Origin: Cellvibrionaceae bacterium
GTDB taxonomy: Bacteria; Pseudomonadota; Gammaproteobacteria; Pseudomonadales; Cellvibrionaceae
Reading direction: 5' to 3'
Assembly: GCA_021151615.1 (NCBI GenBank)
Contig: JAGKXA010000002.1
Span: forward strand, 1 to 64,000
DNA length: 64,000 nucleotides
In this document: piece after piece, positions 29,281-39,307 of the stretch
Layout: each line of letters starts with the position of its first letter
Position numbering within the stretch: position 1 is the stretch's first letter
Made by a program: the position numbers and the translations under genes
Notes under the pieces: model-generated
Told to the model about the DNA's origin: nothing
The model's input: only the letters and a program-made list of their open reading frames with translations
Databases searched by the model: none

Positions 29281-30744
29281 ATGTTGACCCGTCGTCACTT
29301 TCTTAAAAATGCCAGCGCCACCGCCATAGCTTTAGGGGGATTGCGTAGCTTGCAGCTACAAGCGCAGGTCTATGCGCAGGATCCCGTCAACGGAATCGAC
29401 AAGGTTGGGCAGTTGCTGGCAGATCCAGCGGGAATCCTCAATCTGCCGCGTGACTTTAGCTACAAAGTTATCGCCCGCACTGGCGACCTTATGAGTGATG
29501 GGCTGCGGATGCCCAGCGCCCCTGATGGTATGGCGGCCTTTCCACTGCCGGACGATGCCAGCAAATGCATTCTGATTCGCAATCATGAGCTTGCGTCAGT
29601 GGGCGAGGAGACCAGCGCATTTGCCGGCCAGGCAAAACTGGCCAAGCAGACCAAAGGCACCGCTTATGATTTTTATAAAGGGCTGCCGGTGAATGGCGGT
29701 ACTACCAGCCTGGTCTACAGCCATCGCAGCCAACAAATAGAACGCAGCCATCTGAGTCTGGTGGGTTCGGCGCGTAACTGCAGCGGTGGTGCAACTCCCT
29801 GGGGAAGTTGGCTGACGTGCGAGGAAACCTTGGTGGGTAAACAGCATGGCTATGGCCGCGAGCATGGTTACATCTTTGAGGTTCCCTCCAGTGCCAAAGG
29901 TTTGGTTGAGGCAATCCCGCTAAAAGACATGGGGCGTTTTATGCACGAGGCGGCAGCGGTGGACAGTACCACCGGGATTGTCTACCTCTCCGAAGATGAT
30001 GCCAAAGGCCTGTTTTACCGCTTTATCCCCAATACGCCCGGCGAACTGGTGCAAGGTGGGCGCTTGCAAGCGCTCACCATTCGCGGATGGCCTGGCGCCA
30101 ACACCCGCAATTGGCCGGAAGATGCGGGCAAACCGGGCGTACAACCAGTGGCCATGCGTCAGCGTTTTGATTGTGAGTGGATCGACCTGGAAGATGTAAC
30201 CGCGCCTCAAGGGGATTTAAACCTGCGCGGCCACGCGCAGGGGGCAGCGATTTTTGCCCGCGGTGAGGGCTTGGCGTTTGCCTTGCGCGAGGACAAAACC
30301 CGCGAAATCCTCATCGCTGCAACTGGCGGTGGTCCACTCCAGATAGGCCAGGTTTGGCGCTATCAACCCAGCCCCTATGAAGGCACTGCGCGGGAAACTG
30401 AGCAGCCGGGTGTGCTGGAGTTGCTTTATGAAACCCATAACCGGGCGATTCTGGAATCCTGCGATAACCTGGCGGTTGCGCCCTGGGGGGATCTGATTAT
30501 CTGTGAGGATAGCTATTCGGATTTACCCGATACCGTGAACTATCTGCGCGGCCTGACACCAGATGGCAAGATCTATACTCTGGCGATGAACGCCCATCCT
30601 GATAAGGGCGAGTTCTGTGGCGCCTGCTTCTCGCCAGACGGCACGACCCTGTTTGTGAATATTCAACGACCAGGGATGACCCTTGCCATCACTGGCCCCT
30701 GGTCCCGGCTGCGCAATCAGGCAAAGGGTATCGCCGTTCTGTAA
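29281..30744 (+). CDS. Tat-exported PhoX/DUF839-family protein
   Basis: The 487-residue product starts with a twin-arginine signal (RRHFLKN) and a hydrophobic stretch to about residue 30, so it is exported folded to the periplasm. The mature part resembles the PhoX (DUF839) beta-propeller family: WGSWLTCEET, GRFMHEAAAVD, LSEDD and a C-terminal FSPDGTTLFVNIQ. PhoX enzymes are calcium/iron-dependent alkaline phosphatases, but many DUF839 proteins are uncharacterised, so activity is uncertain. An AAGGAAAC element precedes the start. Confidence 0.85.
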   Translation: MLTRRHFLKNASATAIALGGLRSLQLQAQVYAQDPVNGIDKVGQLLADPAGILNLPRDFSYKVIARTGDLMSDGLRMPSAPDGMAAFPLPDDASKCILIRNHELASVGEETSAFAGQAKLAKQTKGTAYDFYKGLPVNGGTTSLVYSHRSQQIERSHLSLVGSARNCSGGATPWGSWLTCEETLVGKQHGYGREHGYIFEVPSSAKGLVEAIPLKDMGRFMHEAAAVDSTTGIVYLSEDDAKGLFYRFIPNTPGELVQGGRLQALTIRGWPGANTRNWPEDAGKPGVQPVAMRQRFDCEWIDLEDVTAPQGDLNLRGHAQGAAIFARGEGLAFALREDKTREILIAATGGGPLQIGQVWRYQPSPYEGTARETEQPGVLELLYETHNRAILESCDNLAVAPWGDLIICEDSYSDLPDTVNYLRGLTPDGKIYTLAMNAHPDKGEFCGACFSPDGTTLFVNIQRPGMTLAITGPWSRLRNQAKGIAVL

Positions 30745-30762
30745 CACATGAACTGCGAGCGG

Positions 30763-31614
30763 CTAAGCGCTCGCTGTTTGCAATTCCTGCCAGGCCACAG
30801 TGTCGCTGTGGTGGAGCAGACGCATAGTGCCCTGGTGATCCTCTACCAGCGCAGTGCAGTTTTCGATCCAGTCTCCGCAGTTGGCATAGCGCAGCTCGCC
30901 CACTTCACGCAGCGCAGGGTAGTGGATATGCCCGCATACGACACCATCATACCCACGCCGTTTGGCCTCCCCCAGCGCTTCCCGCTCGTAGGTTTCAATG
31001 GCCTTTTTGGCGCCTTTGATATTGCTCTTGATCAACCCTGCCAGTGAAAAGTAGGGGCGGCCGACCAGTTTGCGCAGGCGATCGGACCAGCGGTTGATAA
31101 ACAGCAGCAGCTCATAGCCGTGGTCACCAATTACCCGCGTCAGCCAGCTATGGTTGATATAGGCGTCCATGGCATCACCGTGCATCACGAGCAGCCGTTT
31201 GCCATCAGCGGTGATGTATTCGTGCTCGTGGGCAATTTCAATCGGGCCAAATAATTGGCCGCTGAAATGGCGGATAGGGTCGTCGTGGTTGCCAGGTACA
31301 TAAACAACACGTACTCCCTGCGCAGCTAGCTCATAAAATTTCAGCATTACCTGATAATGCTTTTTGGGCCAGCAAAACCGGCGCTGGAGCGACCATAAAT
31401 CCACTATATCGCCCACCAGGTACAAAGTATCGCAGTGGATTTTATTGAGGAAGTCGAGCAGGTAATCCGCTTTGCAGTCGCGGAAGCCCAAATGTATATC
31501 GGAGATCCATACAGTGCGGGCGTTGATTAGATAGCTGGTGGGGCGCGGTTGCAGCTCTGGCGCCTGCGCAGCCTCCAGCAAGGGAGCGGCCAGCGGGTGA
31601 GCGGATGAATTCAT
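30763..31614 (-). CDS. LpxH-like metallophosphoesterase
   Basis: Calcineurin-type phosphoesterase of 283 residues from the ATG at 31614 (MNSSAHPLAAP); an earlier in-frame ATG at 31716 runs into the neighbouring gene. Metal-binding motifs are all present: SDIHLGF, GDIVDLW, GNHDD, HGDAMD and GHIHYPA. The family includes UDP-2,3-diacylglucosamine diphosphatases of lipid A synthesis, and this long form is close to LpxH2-type or UshA-unrelated cytoplasmic enzymes. The exact substrate is not settled by sequence. Confidence 0.87.
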   Translation of the reverse strand: MNSSAHPLAAPLLEAAQAPELQPRPTSYLINARTVWISDIHLGFRDCKADYLLDFLNKIHCDTLYLVGDIVDLWSLQRRFCWPKKHYQVMLKFYELAAQGVRVVYVPGNHDDPIRHFSGQLFGPIEIAHEHEYITADGKRLLVMHGDAMDAYINHSWLTRVIGDHGYELLLFINRWSDRLRKLVGRPYFSLAGLIKSNIKGAKKAIETYEREALGEAKRRGYDGVVCGHIHYPALREVGELRYANCGDWIENCTALVEDHQGTMRLLHHSDTVAWQELQTASA

Positions 31615-31699
31615 AGTGCGTTTCCGTAGCTGTTTCACCCAAGTCTGGGGTGATACTGTGACGAAAACGCAACATTTTGATGAATCTTGAATGACAGCC

Positions 31700-31948
31700 C
31701 TAATGGCTGTTACCAAGTGCCTGTTGGTTAAGTGGCTGCTGGTTTTTGCCGTTATCCTGCGTCAGCCAATCCAGCACCGCTTGACGGCTTGCCAGCATTT
31801 CCTGATAGGTTTGCAATACCACCGGATTGGGGCTGGGTTGCTCATTGAGCAGCGCGATACGTGAGAGCAAAAAGCTGATATCGGCCTGCACTTTTTCCGC
31901 AACTTCGGTGCTATTGAACGCCTCGGTACCTATATTAAGTATTGTCAT
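31700..31948 (-). CDS. Small hypothetical protein
   Basis: 82-residue protein that I do not recognise. The start at 31948 (MTILNIGTEAF) has AGG about 7 nt upstream; a longer frame to 32050 is possible. The composition is helical and soluble, with a Gln/Asn-rich C-terminus and no signal peptide. It lies between the phosphoesterase gene and znuB, and may be cotranscribed with the phosphoesterase. Confidence 0.5.
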   Translation of the reverse strand: MTILNIGTEAFNSTEVAEKVQADISFLLSRIALLNEQPSPNPVVLQTYQEMLASRQAVLDWLTQDNGKNQQPLNQQALGNSH

Positions 31949-32086
31949 GGGCTGACCTGTCCTTGTTGAGTTCGCCGCCAATAGGGTTGATGGTGTCAAT
32001 GCGGCATGTTGGACAGTATTACCTAAACTTAAATGTGAAAACAGTCGCAATTTGCACTGAATCTTGTGAGCTTTGGCTTACAAGAT

Positions 32087-32872
32087 TCATCCGGATTGCC
32101 GCTTGAAAAGCGTTAAGCCAAACATAAGGGTTGCGGACAACACTATTGCTGGCCCAGCTGGGCTGTCCCACCAATAGGAGGCGCTCAACCCGGCGACCAC
32201 TGCTAGTGCACCCAGAAGGCTGGCGATAATTGCCATTTGCTCTGGAGTGTGAGTGAGCCGGCGGCTGGCTGCCGCAGGGATAATCAATAGCGCAGTGATT
32301 AGCAATACCCCAACAACTTTCATGGCAATCGCAATCACCAGTGCCATCAGCAGCATCAACGCAGTTCGTACGCGCACTACCGGAATACCTTCAACTTGCG
32401 CCAGCTCCTCGTGGACGGTAATTGCCAGTAGCGGTCGCCATAACCTCATCAACGCACCGAGTACGCTGATGCTGATGACCCAAATACCGGTTACATCACC
32501 TGGGCTGACAGCCAGAATATCGCCGAATAAATAGGCTAACAGGTCAATACGGTTTTCGCTAAAAACACTTACGCACACCAGCCCGAGAGCGAGTGTGGAG
32601 TGGGACAAAATACCCAGTAGGGTATCGGTAGCGAGGAAACGGTTGTGCTGCAGGCCAACCAGAATCAGTGCCAGCAACAAGCATCCCAACGCAATCGCTA
32701 GGTTGAGGTTGATATCAAGCAGCAAGCCAAAGGTCACCCCCAACAGGGCAGAGTGAGCGAGGGTATCGCCAAAGTAGGCCATCCTGCGCCAGACTGCGAA
32801 GGCACCTAGTGGGCCAGCGACCAGCGCAACCGCAAGGCCAGCGAGCAGGGCAGGGAGCAGGAAATCAATCAT
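32087..32872 (-). CDS. znuB: Zinc ABC transporter permease ZnuB
   Basis: Inner-membrane permease of the ZnuABC high-affinity zinc importer, 261 residues from the ATG at 32872 ([12 protein letters not shown]), with eight or nine hydrophobic helices. [19 protein letters not shown] and [20 protein letters not shown] are conserved ABC-3 permease segments. The start overlaps the znuC stop by 8 nt. The order zur-znuC-znuB is on the minus strand, opposite znuA. Confidence 0.95.
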   Translation of the reverse strand: MIDFLLPALLAGLAVALVAGPLGAFAVWRRMAYFGDTLAHSALLGVTFGLLLDINLNLAIALGCLLLALILVGLQHNRFLATDTLLGILSHSTLALGLVCVSVFSENRIDLLAYLFGDILAVSPGDVTGIWVISISVLGALMRLWRPLLAITVHEELAQVEGIPVVRVRTALMLLMALVIAIAMKVVGVLLITALLIIPAAASRRLTHTPEQMAIIASLLGALAVVAGLSASYWWDSPAGPAIVLSATLMFGLTLFKRQSG

Positions 32873-33701
32873 GGTGGTGATGCTCGCAACTAGCGCCGTG
32901 GCTGTGACCCGCACTGCAGTCCATGCCGTGGCGGTGGAGCAACTTGTCCTTACCATTGTGGATTACATTGCCGTGGGCATCATGCTGGTGATCGTGGTGG
33001 TGGGTGTAAATTGCCACTTGCGGGGTGCTGGTGTTACCGGTGATCTCGCCAAACAGGGCCAGATAGGCCGGGTCGTTGGTAACCTGTTCCGGGTGGCCTT
33101 GGCAGCATACGTGCTGGTTTAGGCAAATCACCGTATCGGTAGTCGCCATTACCAGATGCAGGTCATGTGATACCAGCAGCACACCGCAGTGGCGGCGGTT
33201 GCGAATCTCGTTGATTAAGGCGTAGAGCGCCGATTGACCCGTCACGTCCACCCCTTGCACTGGCTCATCCAGTACCAGCAACTGCGGGTCGCGCAGCAGG
33301 GCGCGGGCGAGTAAAACCCGCTGGGTTTCACCGCCGGACAAGGATTGCATAGGTTGGTTGATCAACGCCGTTATACCCGTGAGATGGAGTATTTCATCCA
33401 GCGCCACGCGCGGCTTGCCGCCCAAGGCCAAAAAACGGGCCACAGTCAACGGCAAGCTGGCATCGATATGGAGTTTTTGCGGCATATAGCCAATGCGCAA
33501 ATCTGATGCCTTCTCAATTCTGCCCTCATCTACCTTTATTAGCCCTAGCACCGCGCGTACCAGAGTAGTTTTACCTGCGCCGTTGGGGCCAATCAGTGTC
33601 ACAATCTTGCCAGCTTCCAGAGTCAGATCGGCCTGTTTCAATATCTGGCGGCCGTTGCGCGAAATCCCCAGTCCGCGGGCGCGAATCAGTTGATCATTCA
33701 T
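32865..33701 (-). CDS. znuC: Zinc ABC transporter ATP-binding protein ZnuC, His-rich tail
   Basis: ATPase of ZnuABC, 278 residues from the ATG at 33701 ([12 protein letters not shown]), overlapping zur by 4 nt. Walker A is GPNGAGKTT, the signature SLSGGETQR and Walker B LLVLDEP. After about residue 215 there is a long His/Asp-rich tail ([13 protein letters not shown] and ending CEHHHHD), absent from minimal ABC ATPases and likely to bind zinc in the cytoplasm (inference). Confidence 0.96.
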   Translation of the reverse strand: MNDQLIRARGLGISRNGRQILKQADLTLEAGKIVTLIGPNGAGKTTLVRAVLGLIKVDEGRIEKASDLRIGYMPQKLHIDASLPLTVARFLALGGKPRVALDEILHLTGITALINQPMQSLSGGETQRVLLARALLRDPQLLVLDEPVQGVDVTGQSALYALINEIRNRRHCGVLLVSHDLHLVMATTDTVICLNQHVCCQGHPEQVTNDPAYLALFGEITGNTSTPQVAIYTHHHDHQHDAHGNVIHNGKDKLLHRHGMDCSAGHSHGASCEHHHHD

Positions 33702-34186
33702 CTGCTGGCTCCCGCGCAATTGGCGCAGAGCCCGGAAACTTCCAGTGCTTGGGTTTCCACCGTAAAACCTGCTTGGCCTGCTAGCTGGAGTATTTGCTGG
33801 CCCAATTTGGGTTCATCCATTTCAATAGCGATATTACAGGCACGGCAAATAAGGAAATAGCTTTGGTGCCGGGTCCCCGGTGACGGGCAGCCGATAAAGG
33901 CGTTAAGCACGTTGATGCGATGGATCAGCCCCTGTTCCAGCAAAAAGTCGAGCGCGCGATACACAGTGGGCGGCGCCACGCGGCGGGTGCTGGCCTTAGC
34001 GAGCATTTCCATCAGCGTATAGGCGCCCAGGGGTTTGTGGTTTTGCCAGATCAACTCCAGTACCTGCAGGCGCAAATCGGTCAAGCGCACGCCGCGGCTG
34101 AGGCACAGGTTGCGCGCAGCCTCCAATGCATCATGAATGCAATGGTTGTGATCGTGATGGCTGCAGGCGATGGGGGTGTGTTCCAT
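33698..34186 (-). CDS. zur: Zinc uptake regulator Zur (Fur family)
   Basis: Zn-responsive repressor of zinc-uptake genes. The 162-residue product (ATG at 34186; another in-frame start at 34207) has the Fur-type winged helix ([21 protein letters not shown]) and [21 protein letters not shown]. Two Cys pairs, CRAC and the C-terminal CANC, form the structural zinc site. The N-terminus is His-rich ([10 protein letters not shown]). It heads the zur-znuC-znuB operon, and the divergent Zur-type box is 43 bp upstream. Confidence 0.94.
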   Translation of the reverse strand: MEHTPIACSHHDHNHCIHDALEAARNLCLSRGVRLTDLRLQVLELIWQNHKPLGAYTLMEMLAKASTRRVAPPTVYRALDFLLEQGLIHRINVLNAFIGCPSPGTRHQSYFLICRACNIAIEMDEPKLGQQILQLAGQAGFTVETQALEVSGLCANCAGASR

Positions 34187-34228
34187 AGGGCATCCGGTCA
34201 ATCGCAAAGGTGAGTAAACAGCAGATAT

Positions 34229-34241
34229 GTTACGCTATAAC
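34229..34241. promoter_or_regulatory. Zur-type box between zur-znuCB and znuA
   Basis: GTTACGCTATAAC is an inverted repeat (GTTA-N5-TAAC) of the Zur-box type (GTTATA-like half-sites). It lies between the zur start and the znuA start, placed to control both directions. Confidence 0.65.
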
Positions 34242-34296
34242 CTATTTTCAAGCATGCTTTTCAGCGCTGCCCTCATTGTTGTTAGTGGACCTATTT

Positions 34297-35193
34297 ATGA
34301 TTCGTGCAGGTGTTATTGGTTTGATTATTGTGCTGGGGCAGGTGTTGGCCCCCGGGGCGCAAGCAAAGCCACAACTGTTAGCCAGCATCAAACCCTTGGC
34401 GCTGATTGCGCAGGAAGTAGCGGGCGACCGGGTGGAGGTGGATACCTTGCTGCCAATCACTGCATCACCCCACGATTACCCCTTGAAAATGTCCGATCAT
34501 CGCCGTTTGCGCGAGGCTGAGTTGATACTCTGGGTGGGTCCGGAACTGGAGAGTTTTCTGGCGCGCGCGCTGGCGAATATCGCAATGGAAAAACAGCTTG
34601 TCACTTACACCCTGCCCAACCTCTACTGGCCAGAAAATCCAGTCAGTGACGGCCATTATCACGCGAATCATCAGCATACCAAAGGCGATCCCCATCTCTG
34701 GTTGGATCCTCGCAATGCCAGTGTGATTGCACAGGCATTGGCGCAAAAGCTGACGCAGCTTGACCCGTCAGCGGCACAGATTTATCAAACCAATGCGGCG
34801 CGCTTTATCGTGTCGGCTGAACAGCTCGATCAGCAACTCAGCCGACAATTGGCGCCCATAAAAGCGCGCGGCTTTGCGGTGTACCATGAAGGTTACAGTC
34901 ATTTTGTCGGTCGCTATGGCCTGCATCAGGTTGGGTATGTCACCTATACACCTGAACGTCGGCCTGGCGCCAAACACTTGAAAGAGCTGCAGGATGTGCT
35001 GAAAAAGGAAGGTAAATGCCTGTTTGTGGAACCCTACTATCAAACGGACTCCATGAACGCTATGGTAAAGTCACTGGGATTAAGGCTGGGAACGCTGGAC
35101 TCTATTGGCGGGCAACAGGTGTCCAGCTACAAGGAATTACTCGAACACCTGGGCAACAGCTTTTTAACCTGCCTTGCGGATGTTGCCCATTAA
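34297..35193 (+). CDS. znuA: Periplasmic zinc-binding protein ZnuA
   Basis: Solute-binding protein delivering zinc to ZnuB. From the ATG at 34297 it has 298 residues with a signal peptide (MIRAGVIGLIIVLGQ, cleavage near AQA-K). Metal ligands expected of the family are seen: His in SPHDYPLK, the His-rich loop (HYHANHQHTKGDPHLW) and His in VYHEGYSHF. The C-terminal LGTLDSIGG segment is conserved. A longer in-frame start at 34210 would run through the Zur-type box and is unlikely. Confidence 0.94.
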   Translation: MIRAGVIGLIIVLGQVLAPGAQAKPQLLASIKPLALIAQEVAGDRVEVDTLLPITASPHDYPLKMSDHRRLREAELILWVGPELESFLARALANIAMEKQLVTYTLPNLYWPENPVSDGHYHANHQHTKGDPHLWLDPRNASVIAQALAQKLTQLDPSAAQIYQTNAARFIVSAEQLDQQLSRQLAPIKARGFAVYHEGYSHFVGRYGLHQVGYVTYTPERRPGAKHLKELQDVLKKEGKCLFVEPYYQTDSMNAMVKSLGLRLGTLDSIGGQQVSSYKELLEHLGNSFLTCLADVAH

Positions 35194-35445
35194 ACTGGTA
35201 AACGGCTGGCGCATCTTCACATTGCGCGCCTCCAGCATATCCAGTTGCCGCTTATTCAGTTCTATCACAAAGGCATCGTAGTACTGGCGGATGTCCCTAT
35301 CACTCGATGCTCCTGATTCCTTTAGGAGCGACAACATACCTTCCTGGGTGGCCATGCGATGGCGAACCCCGGTTTTGTGATAGACACAGCTCGCCAGTTG
35401 TTGCATGCGGAAAATTGCCGTTTGGGAAAAGATCAAGGTGTCCAT
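35164..35445 (-). CDS. Small hypothetical protein, convergent with znuA
   Basis: 93-residue soluble protein not recognised. The ATG has a strong GGAGG 6 nt upstream, which supports a real gene. The sequence is mostly helical, with basic and acidic residues mixed (RDIRQYYDAFVIELNKRQLD). The last 30 nt overlap the 3' end of znuA on the opposite strand. No membrane segment. Confidence 0.65.
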   Translation of the reverse strand: MDTLIFSQTAIFRMQQLASCVYHKTGVRHRMATQEGMLSLLKESGASSDRDIRQYYDAFVIELNKRQLDMLEARNVKMRQPFTSLMGNIRKAG

Positions 35446-35793
35446 GACATCCTCCAGTTTGTTAAAAACAGGGTCAACACCAACAACCCAGGATTAAAGC
35501 AACAAGGCGCTCACTCTCAAGGCCGAGTCCCGCATCACTGAAAACTGCGAAAAATCCCGCCTACAAATTGAGTCTAGGTTAGAAAATAGTCAGCGCGAGG
35601 GACTTCCGCGCCAGCTGAACAGCAAATTACAAATTTGTGAAACGCACAAAAAAAGAGCCCCGCCGCGATATAACAGAAAGCTATATGATCGTCAGCAGGG
35701 CTAATACACGAGGAGAAATAAGGGAGATAGTCCAATCAAAACAGCAGCTTAAAGAAGCTCACTGCGCCAGAGACCAACTGGCGCAGCTATCAC
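35446..35793. other. Gene-poor interval with a hairpin
   Basis: I see no supportable ORF here. It holds a 9-bp perfect hairpin at 35762-35786 (CTGCGCCAG pairing with CTGGCGCAG) just after the stop of the small secreted gene on the minus strand. There is no T-run after it, so it may be an attenuating or mRNA-stabilising structure rather than a full terminator. The rest is AT-rich promoter-like sequence for the 93-residue gene. Confidence 0.5.
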
Positions 35794-36048
35794 TTAACGC
35801 TCAAAAGTTTGGGCCAGTTTGGCTTCCAGTTGTTCGTCGAGTTTGGCACTGGCCTTCTCGGTCAGAACATCAGTCTTTTGATCCAGTTCTTCAGCAATAC
35901 GCGCTTCCGCGTCTTCCTGGGTTTCTACCCAAGCAGTCTTAACGCCGAGATCGGCAGCAGCAAGGGCTAGAGCTTGATCGTTAGCTTCTTCGGCGTAAAC
36001 GCCAGTTGCGGCCAGTAAAGTAACTAGTAAGAGAGCAGTCTTTTTCAT
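35794..36048 (-). CDS. Small exported helical protein
   Basis: 84-residue product with a clear signal peptide (MKKTALLLVTLLAATGVYA, cleavage YA-E). The mature part is about 65 residues, strongly acidic and helical (DAEARIAEELDQKTDVLTEK), with no Cys. GGAGG precedes the start. Not recognised; a small periplasmic protein. Its upstream 400 bp carry repeated GTAACA elements. Confidence 0.7.
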   Translation of the reverse strand: MKKTALLLVTLLAATGVYAEEANDQALALAAADLGVKTAWVETQEDAEARIAEELDQKTDVLTEKASAKLDEQLEAKLAQTFER

Positions 36049-36452
36049 CGTGGGGTTCCTCCATTCGATGGTTTACATATCCAGTTGCCTTGTGAGCAAC
36101 CTTTCTGTTTGTTGCTAAAGGGTTTAGGTTCACCAGTAACGCCACATTGGATTTGTTTTGTTACTGTATGTTACGCATGGTAACACATTTTTATATTCTG
36201 CCTAGCTGTTGATTAGGCTTTTTAGTTATACGAAACAAAATTTTGTGAATAAATACCGAAACTTAGCGATAAAACCTAATGGGGCTACAAAGTTTGGCGC
36301 CTGGTAACACATTGTTGAGTGGGTAACACTTTTTCGATGTTAGCTAAAATGAGTGTTACCTGCCGGAGATAAAGGGGGAGGGTAAATCTCGTGGTTGGGC
36401 CATTGGTGGTATCCTTTCGCCCATTCAAAACCTTGCAAAGACATCTATTCCT
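36049..36452. promoter_or_regulatory. Divergent intergenic region with repeated GGTAACAC elements
   Basis: Between the small exported gene (minus) and polA (plus). TGTTACGCATGGTAACA at 36169-36185 is an inverted repeat. GGTAACACATT occurs at 36179-36189 and again at 36303-36313. GGTAACACT (36322-36330) and AGTGTTACC (36352-36360) form a perfect 9-bp inverted repeat. The pattern suggests repeated binding sites for one regulator (inference). Confidence 0.45.
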
Positions 36453-39239
36453 ATGACTCAACCGCAAAATACAGCACCTTTAGTGCTAGTTGATGGATCT
36501 TCCTATCTTTATCGTGCCTATCATGCCCTGCCGCCGCTCACCAATTCCAAAGGCCAGCCCACAGGAGCAGTAAAAGGGGTAGTGAACATGATGCGACGCC
36601 TGCGTAAGGATTACCCCGCCAGCCAGATAGCCGTAGTCTTTGATGCAAAGGGCAAGACCTTTCGCGATGAAATGTTTGCTGAGTACAAGGCTAATCGCCC
36701 CCCTATGCCGGATGATTTGCGTCCGCAAGTGCAGCCGATTCACGACATAGTGCAAGCCATGGGATTGCCCCTGTTTGTGATTGAGGGCGTGGAAGCGGAC
36801 GATGTGATTGGTACGCTCGCGCGTCAGGCAGCGGAGCGAAAAATGCCGGTGATTATTTCCACTGGCGACAAGGATATGGCGCAGTTGGTGAATGAGCATG
36901 TGACCCTGGTGAACACAATGACCGACACAGTGCTGGACATTCCCGGTGTGAATGCCAAATACGGTTTCGGTCCAGAATTAATGATCGATTATCTCGCACT
37001 CATGGGTGATAAGGTCGATAACATTCCCGGTGTACCGGGCGTAGGTGAAAAAACGGCGCAAGGATTAATTCAGGGTGCAGGTGGTCTGGATGCAATTTAT
37101 GCGGATCTGGAAAAAATTCGCACGCTTTCATTTCGCGGCGCGAAAACAATGCCGGAAAAATTAATCGAACATCGCGAGATGGCTTATTTATCTTATCGGT
37201 TAGCGACAATTAAAACCGATGTGGAATTACCCTTTGGTCCCGCCGAAATTATTTGCCAGCCAGCAGATAATTTGCGCCTGCAAGAATTATTTGAAGACTT
37301 GGAATTTAAAAGCTGGGCAACTGAATTAAATAAAGTTGCTGCTGGCGCGGCTTCGGTTGATGCAATTCCTGCAGCGTCAAGCAGGGCAAATGAAGTCTCT
37401 GTTGAAAAGATTGATTTGCCGTTGGTTGTTGAAAAACACTACGACATAATTACCGACAAAAATATATTTTCCGACTGGTTATCGCGTTTACAACAGGCCA
37501 GCGCGTTTTCGTTTGATACGGAAACCACTGCGTTGGAAATTATGGATGCAAAAATAGTTGGTATTAGCTTCGCGGTTGAAGCAGGCATTGCTGCCTATAT
37601 TCCCTGTGCGCATGACTACATGGGAGCGCCGGAGCAATTATCGTTGGATTGGGTTCTCGCGCAACTCAAACCACTGTTGGAAGATGCGAAAAAAATAAAA
37701 ATTGGCCAAAATTTAAAATACGATCGCAGTGTGCTACTTAATTACGACATCGAATTGTGTGGTATTGAATTCGATACCATGCTCGAATCCTATGTGTGGA
37801 ATTCGATTGGTAGTCGCCACAACATGGATGACCTTGCGCAAAATTATCTGGATTACAAAACGGTTACCTTTGAAGAAATTGCAGGTAAAGGCACCAAGCA
37901 GCTCAGCTTTAACCAATTGAAAATTGAAGATGCCGGCCATTATGCCGCAGAAGATGCTGATATTACGCTTCGTTTGCATCAATTCTTTTGGCCGCAGTTG
38001 GAACAAGTTGCCAGCTTGAAGTCCGTATTTCAAACCATTGAAATGCCACTGTTGCCGGTGCTGTCACATATCGAACGAAACGGCGCGCTGGTGGATGCAA
38101 AATTATTGGGGCAACACAGTGTGGAGCTGGGCGAACGATTAACTCAATTGGAACGCAAAGCCTATGAAATTGCTGGGCAAGAATTTAATCTGAGTTCGCC
38201 TAAACAATTGGGCGTGATTTTATTTGAGCAGCAAAAGTTACCAATAATTAAAAAAACGCCCACCGGTACACCATCGACGGCGGAAGAAGTTCTGCAAGAA
38301 TTGGCGCTCGATTATCCATTACCTAAAGTATTGATGGAATATCGCGGCCTGGCGAAATTAAAATCGACTTACACCGACAAATTACCGTTGGAAATTAACA
38401 AGCGCACTGGCCGTATTCACACTAGCTATCATCAAGCTGTCGCGGCGACGGGCCGTTTATCATCGCAAGATCCCAACTTGCAAAATATTCCGATTAAAAC
38501 TGAAGAGGGGCGTCGCATTCGCCAGGCGTTTATTGCTCCCGCTGGTTATAAGTTGGTTGCTGCGGACTATTCGCAAATTGAATTGCGCATTATGGCGCAC
38601 CTTTCGGATGACGCTGGCTTGCTAAGCGCATTTGAAAAAGGTCTCGATGTGCATCGCGCGACGGCGGCAGAAGTATTCGGAGTAGGATTAGATGCTGTGA
38701 CTCATGAAATGCGTCGCAGTGCCAAAGCAATTAACTTTGGCCTGATCTACGGTATGTCTGCCTTCGGACTTGCTAAACAATTGCATGTGGGGCGCAACGA
38801 GGCTCAGCAATATATTGATCGCTATTTTGAGCGCTACCCGGGCGTGCAACGCTATATGAATAATATTCGTTCACTCGCGCATGAGCAGGGGTATGTGGAA
38901 ACTATTTTTGGTCGCCGGTTATATTTGCCGGATATCAACGCCAAAAATAAAAACTTGCAAATGGCTGCCGAGCGCACTGCCATTAATGCGCCTATGCAAG
39001 GTACCGCCGCCGATATTATTAAAACTGCAATGATTAAAGTGCAGAAATGGTTAGATGAAACCAATCTGGATGCAAAAATTATTATGCAGGTACACGACGA
39101 ATTGGTGTTGGAGGTGGCTGAAATGCAATTGGATTTGGTACGTGCGGGGTTGATCGAGCGTATGTCCGCAGCTGCGAATCTCAAAGTTCCACTACTGGTA
39201 GAAGCGGGTATTGGAAATAATTGGGACGAAGCGCACTAA
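36453..39239 (+). CDS. polA: DNA polymerase I
   Basis: Repair and Okazaki-fragment polymerase. At 928 residues it equals the E. coli length. The order is a 5'-3' exonuclease domain (about 1-300: VDGSSYLYRAYHALP, GDKVDNIPGVPGVGEKTA), a 3'-5' proofreading domain with intact FDTETTALE, and a polymerase domain (DYSQIELRIMAHLS motif A, INFGLIYGMSAFGLA motif B, VHDELVLE motif C). All catalytic residues appear intact. It is followed by a solute-binding protein gene, then the sRNA region and engB. Confidence 0.97.
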   Translation: MTQPQNTAPLVLVDGSSYLYRAYHALPPLTNSKGQPTGAVKGVVNMMRRLRKDYPASQIAVVFDAKGKTFRDEMFAEYKANRPPMPDDLRPQVQPIHDIVQAMGLPLFVIEGVEADDVIGTLARQAAERKMPVIISTGDKDMAQLVNEHVTLVNTMTDTVLDIPGVNAKYGFGPELMIDYLALMGDKVDNIPGVPGVGEKTAQGLIQGAGGLDAIYADLEKIRTLSFRGAKTMPEKLIEHREMAYLSYRLATIKTDVELPFGPAEIICQPADNLRLQELFEDLEFKSWATELNKVAAGAASVDAIPAASSRANEVSVEKIDLPLVVEKHYDIITDKNIFSDWLSRLQQASAFSFDTETTALEIMDAKIVGISFAVEAGIAAYIPCAHDYMGAPEQLSLDWVLAQLKPLLEDAKKIKIGQNLKYDRSVLLNYDIELCGIEFDTMLESYVWNSIGSRHNMDDLAQNYLDYKTVTFEEIAGKGTKQLSFNQLKIEDAGHYAAEDADITLRLHQFFWPQLEQVASLKSVFQTIEMPLLPVLSHIERNGALVDAKLLGQHSVELGERLTQLERKAYEIAGQEFNLSSPKQLGVILFEQQKLPIIKKTPTGTPSTAEEVLQELALDYPLPKVLMEYRGLAKLKSTYTDKLPLEINKRTGRIHTSYHQAVAATGRLSSQDPNLQNIPIKTEEGRRIRQAFIAPAGYKLVAADYSQIELRIMAHLSDDAGLLSAFEKGLDVHRATAAEVFGVGLDAVTHEMRRSAKAINFGLIYGMSAFGLAKQLHVGRNEAQQYIDRYFERYPGVQRYMNNIRSLAHEQGYVETIFGRRLYLPDINAKNKNLQMAAERTAINAPMQGTAADIIKTAMIKVQKWLDETNLDAKIIMQVHDELVLEVAEMQLDLVRAGLIERMSAAANLKVPLLVEAGIGNNWDEAH

Positions 39240-39307
39240 AACCATTGCTATGCTTACAGGGATGTAAGGCTCCGGTATAGATTAAGTAGGAGAGGGAGTT
39301 GTTGTTG

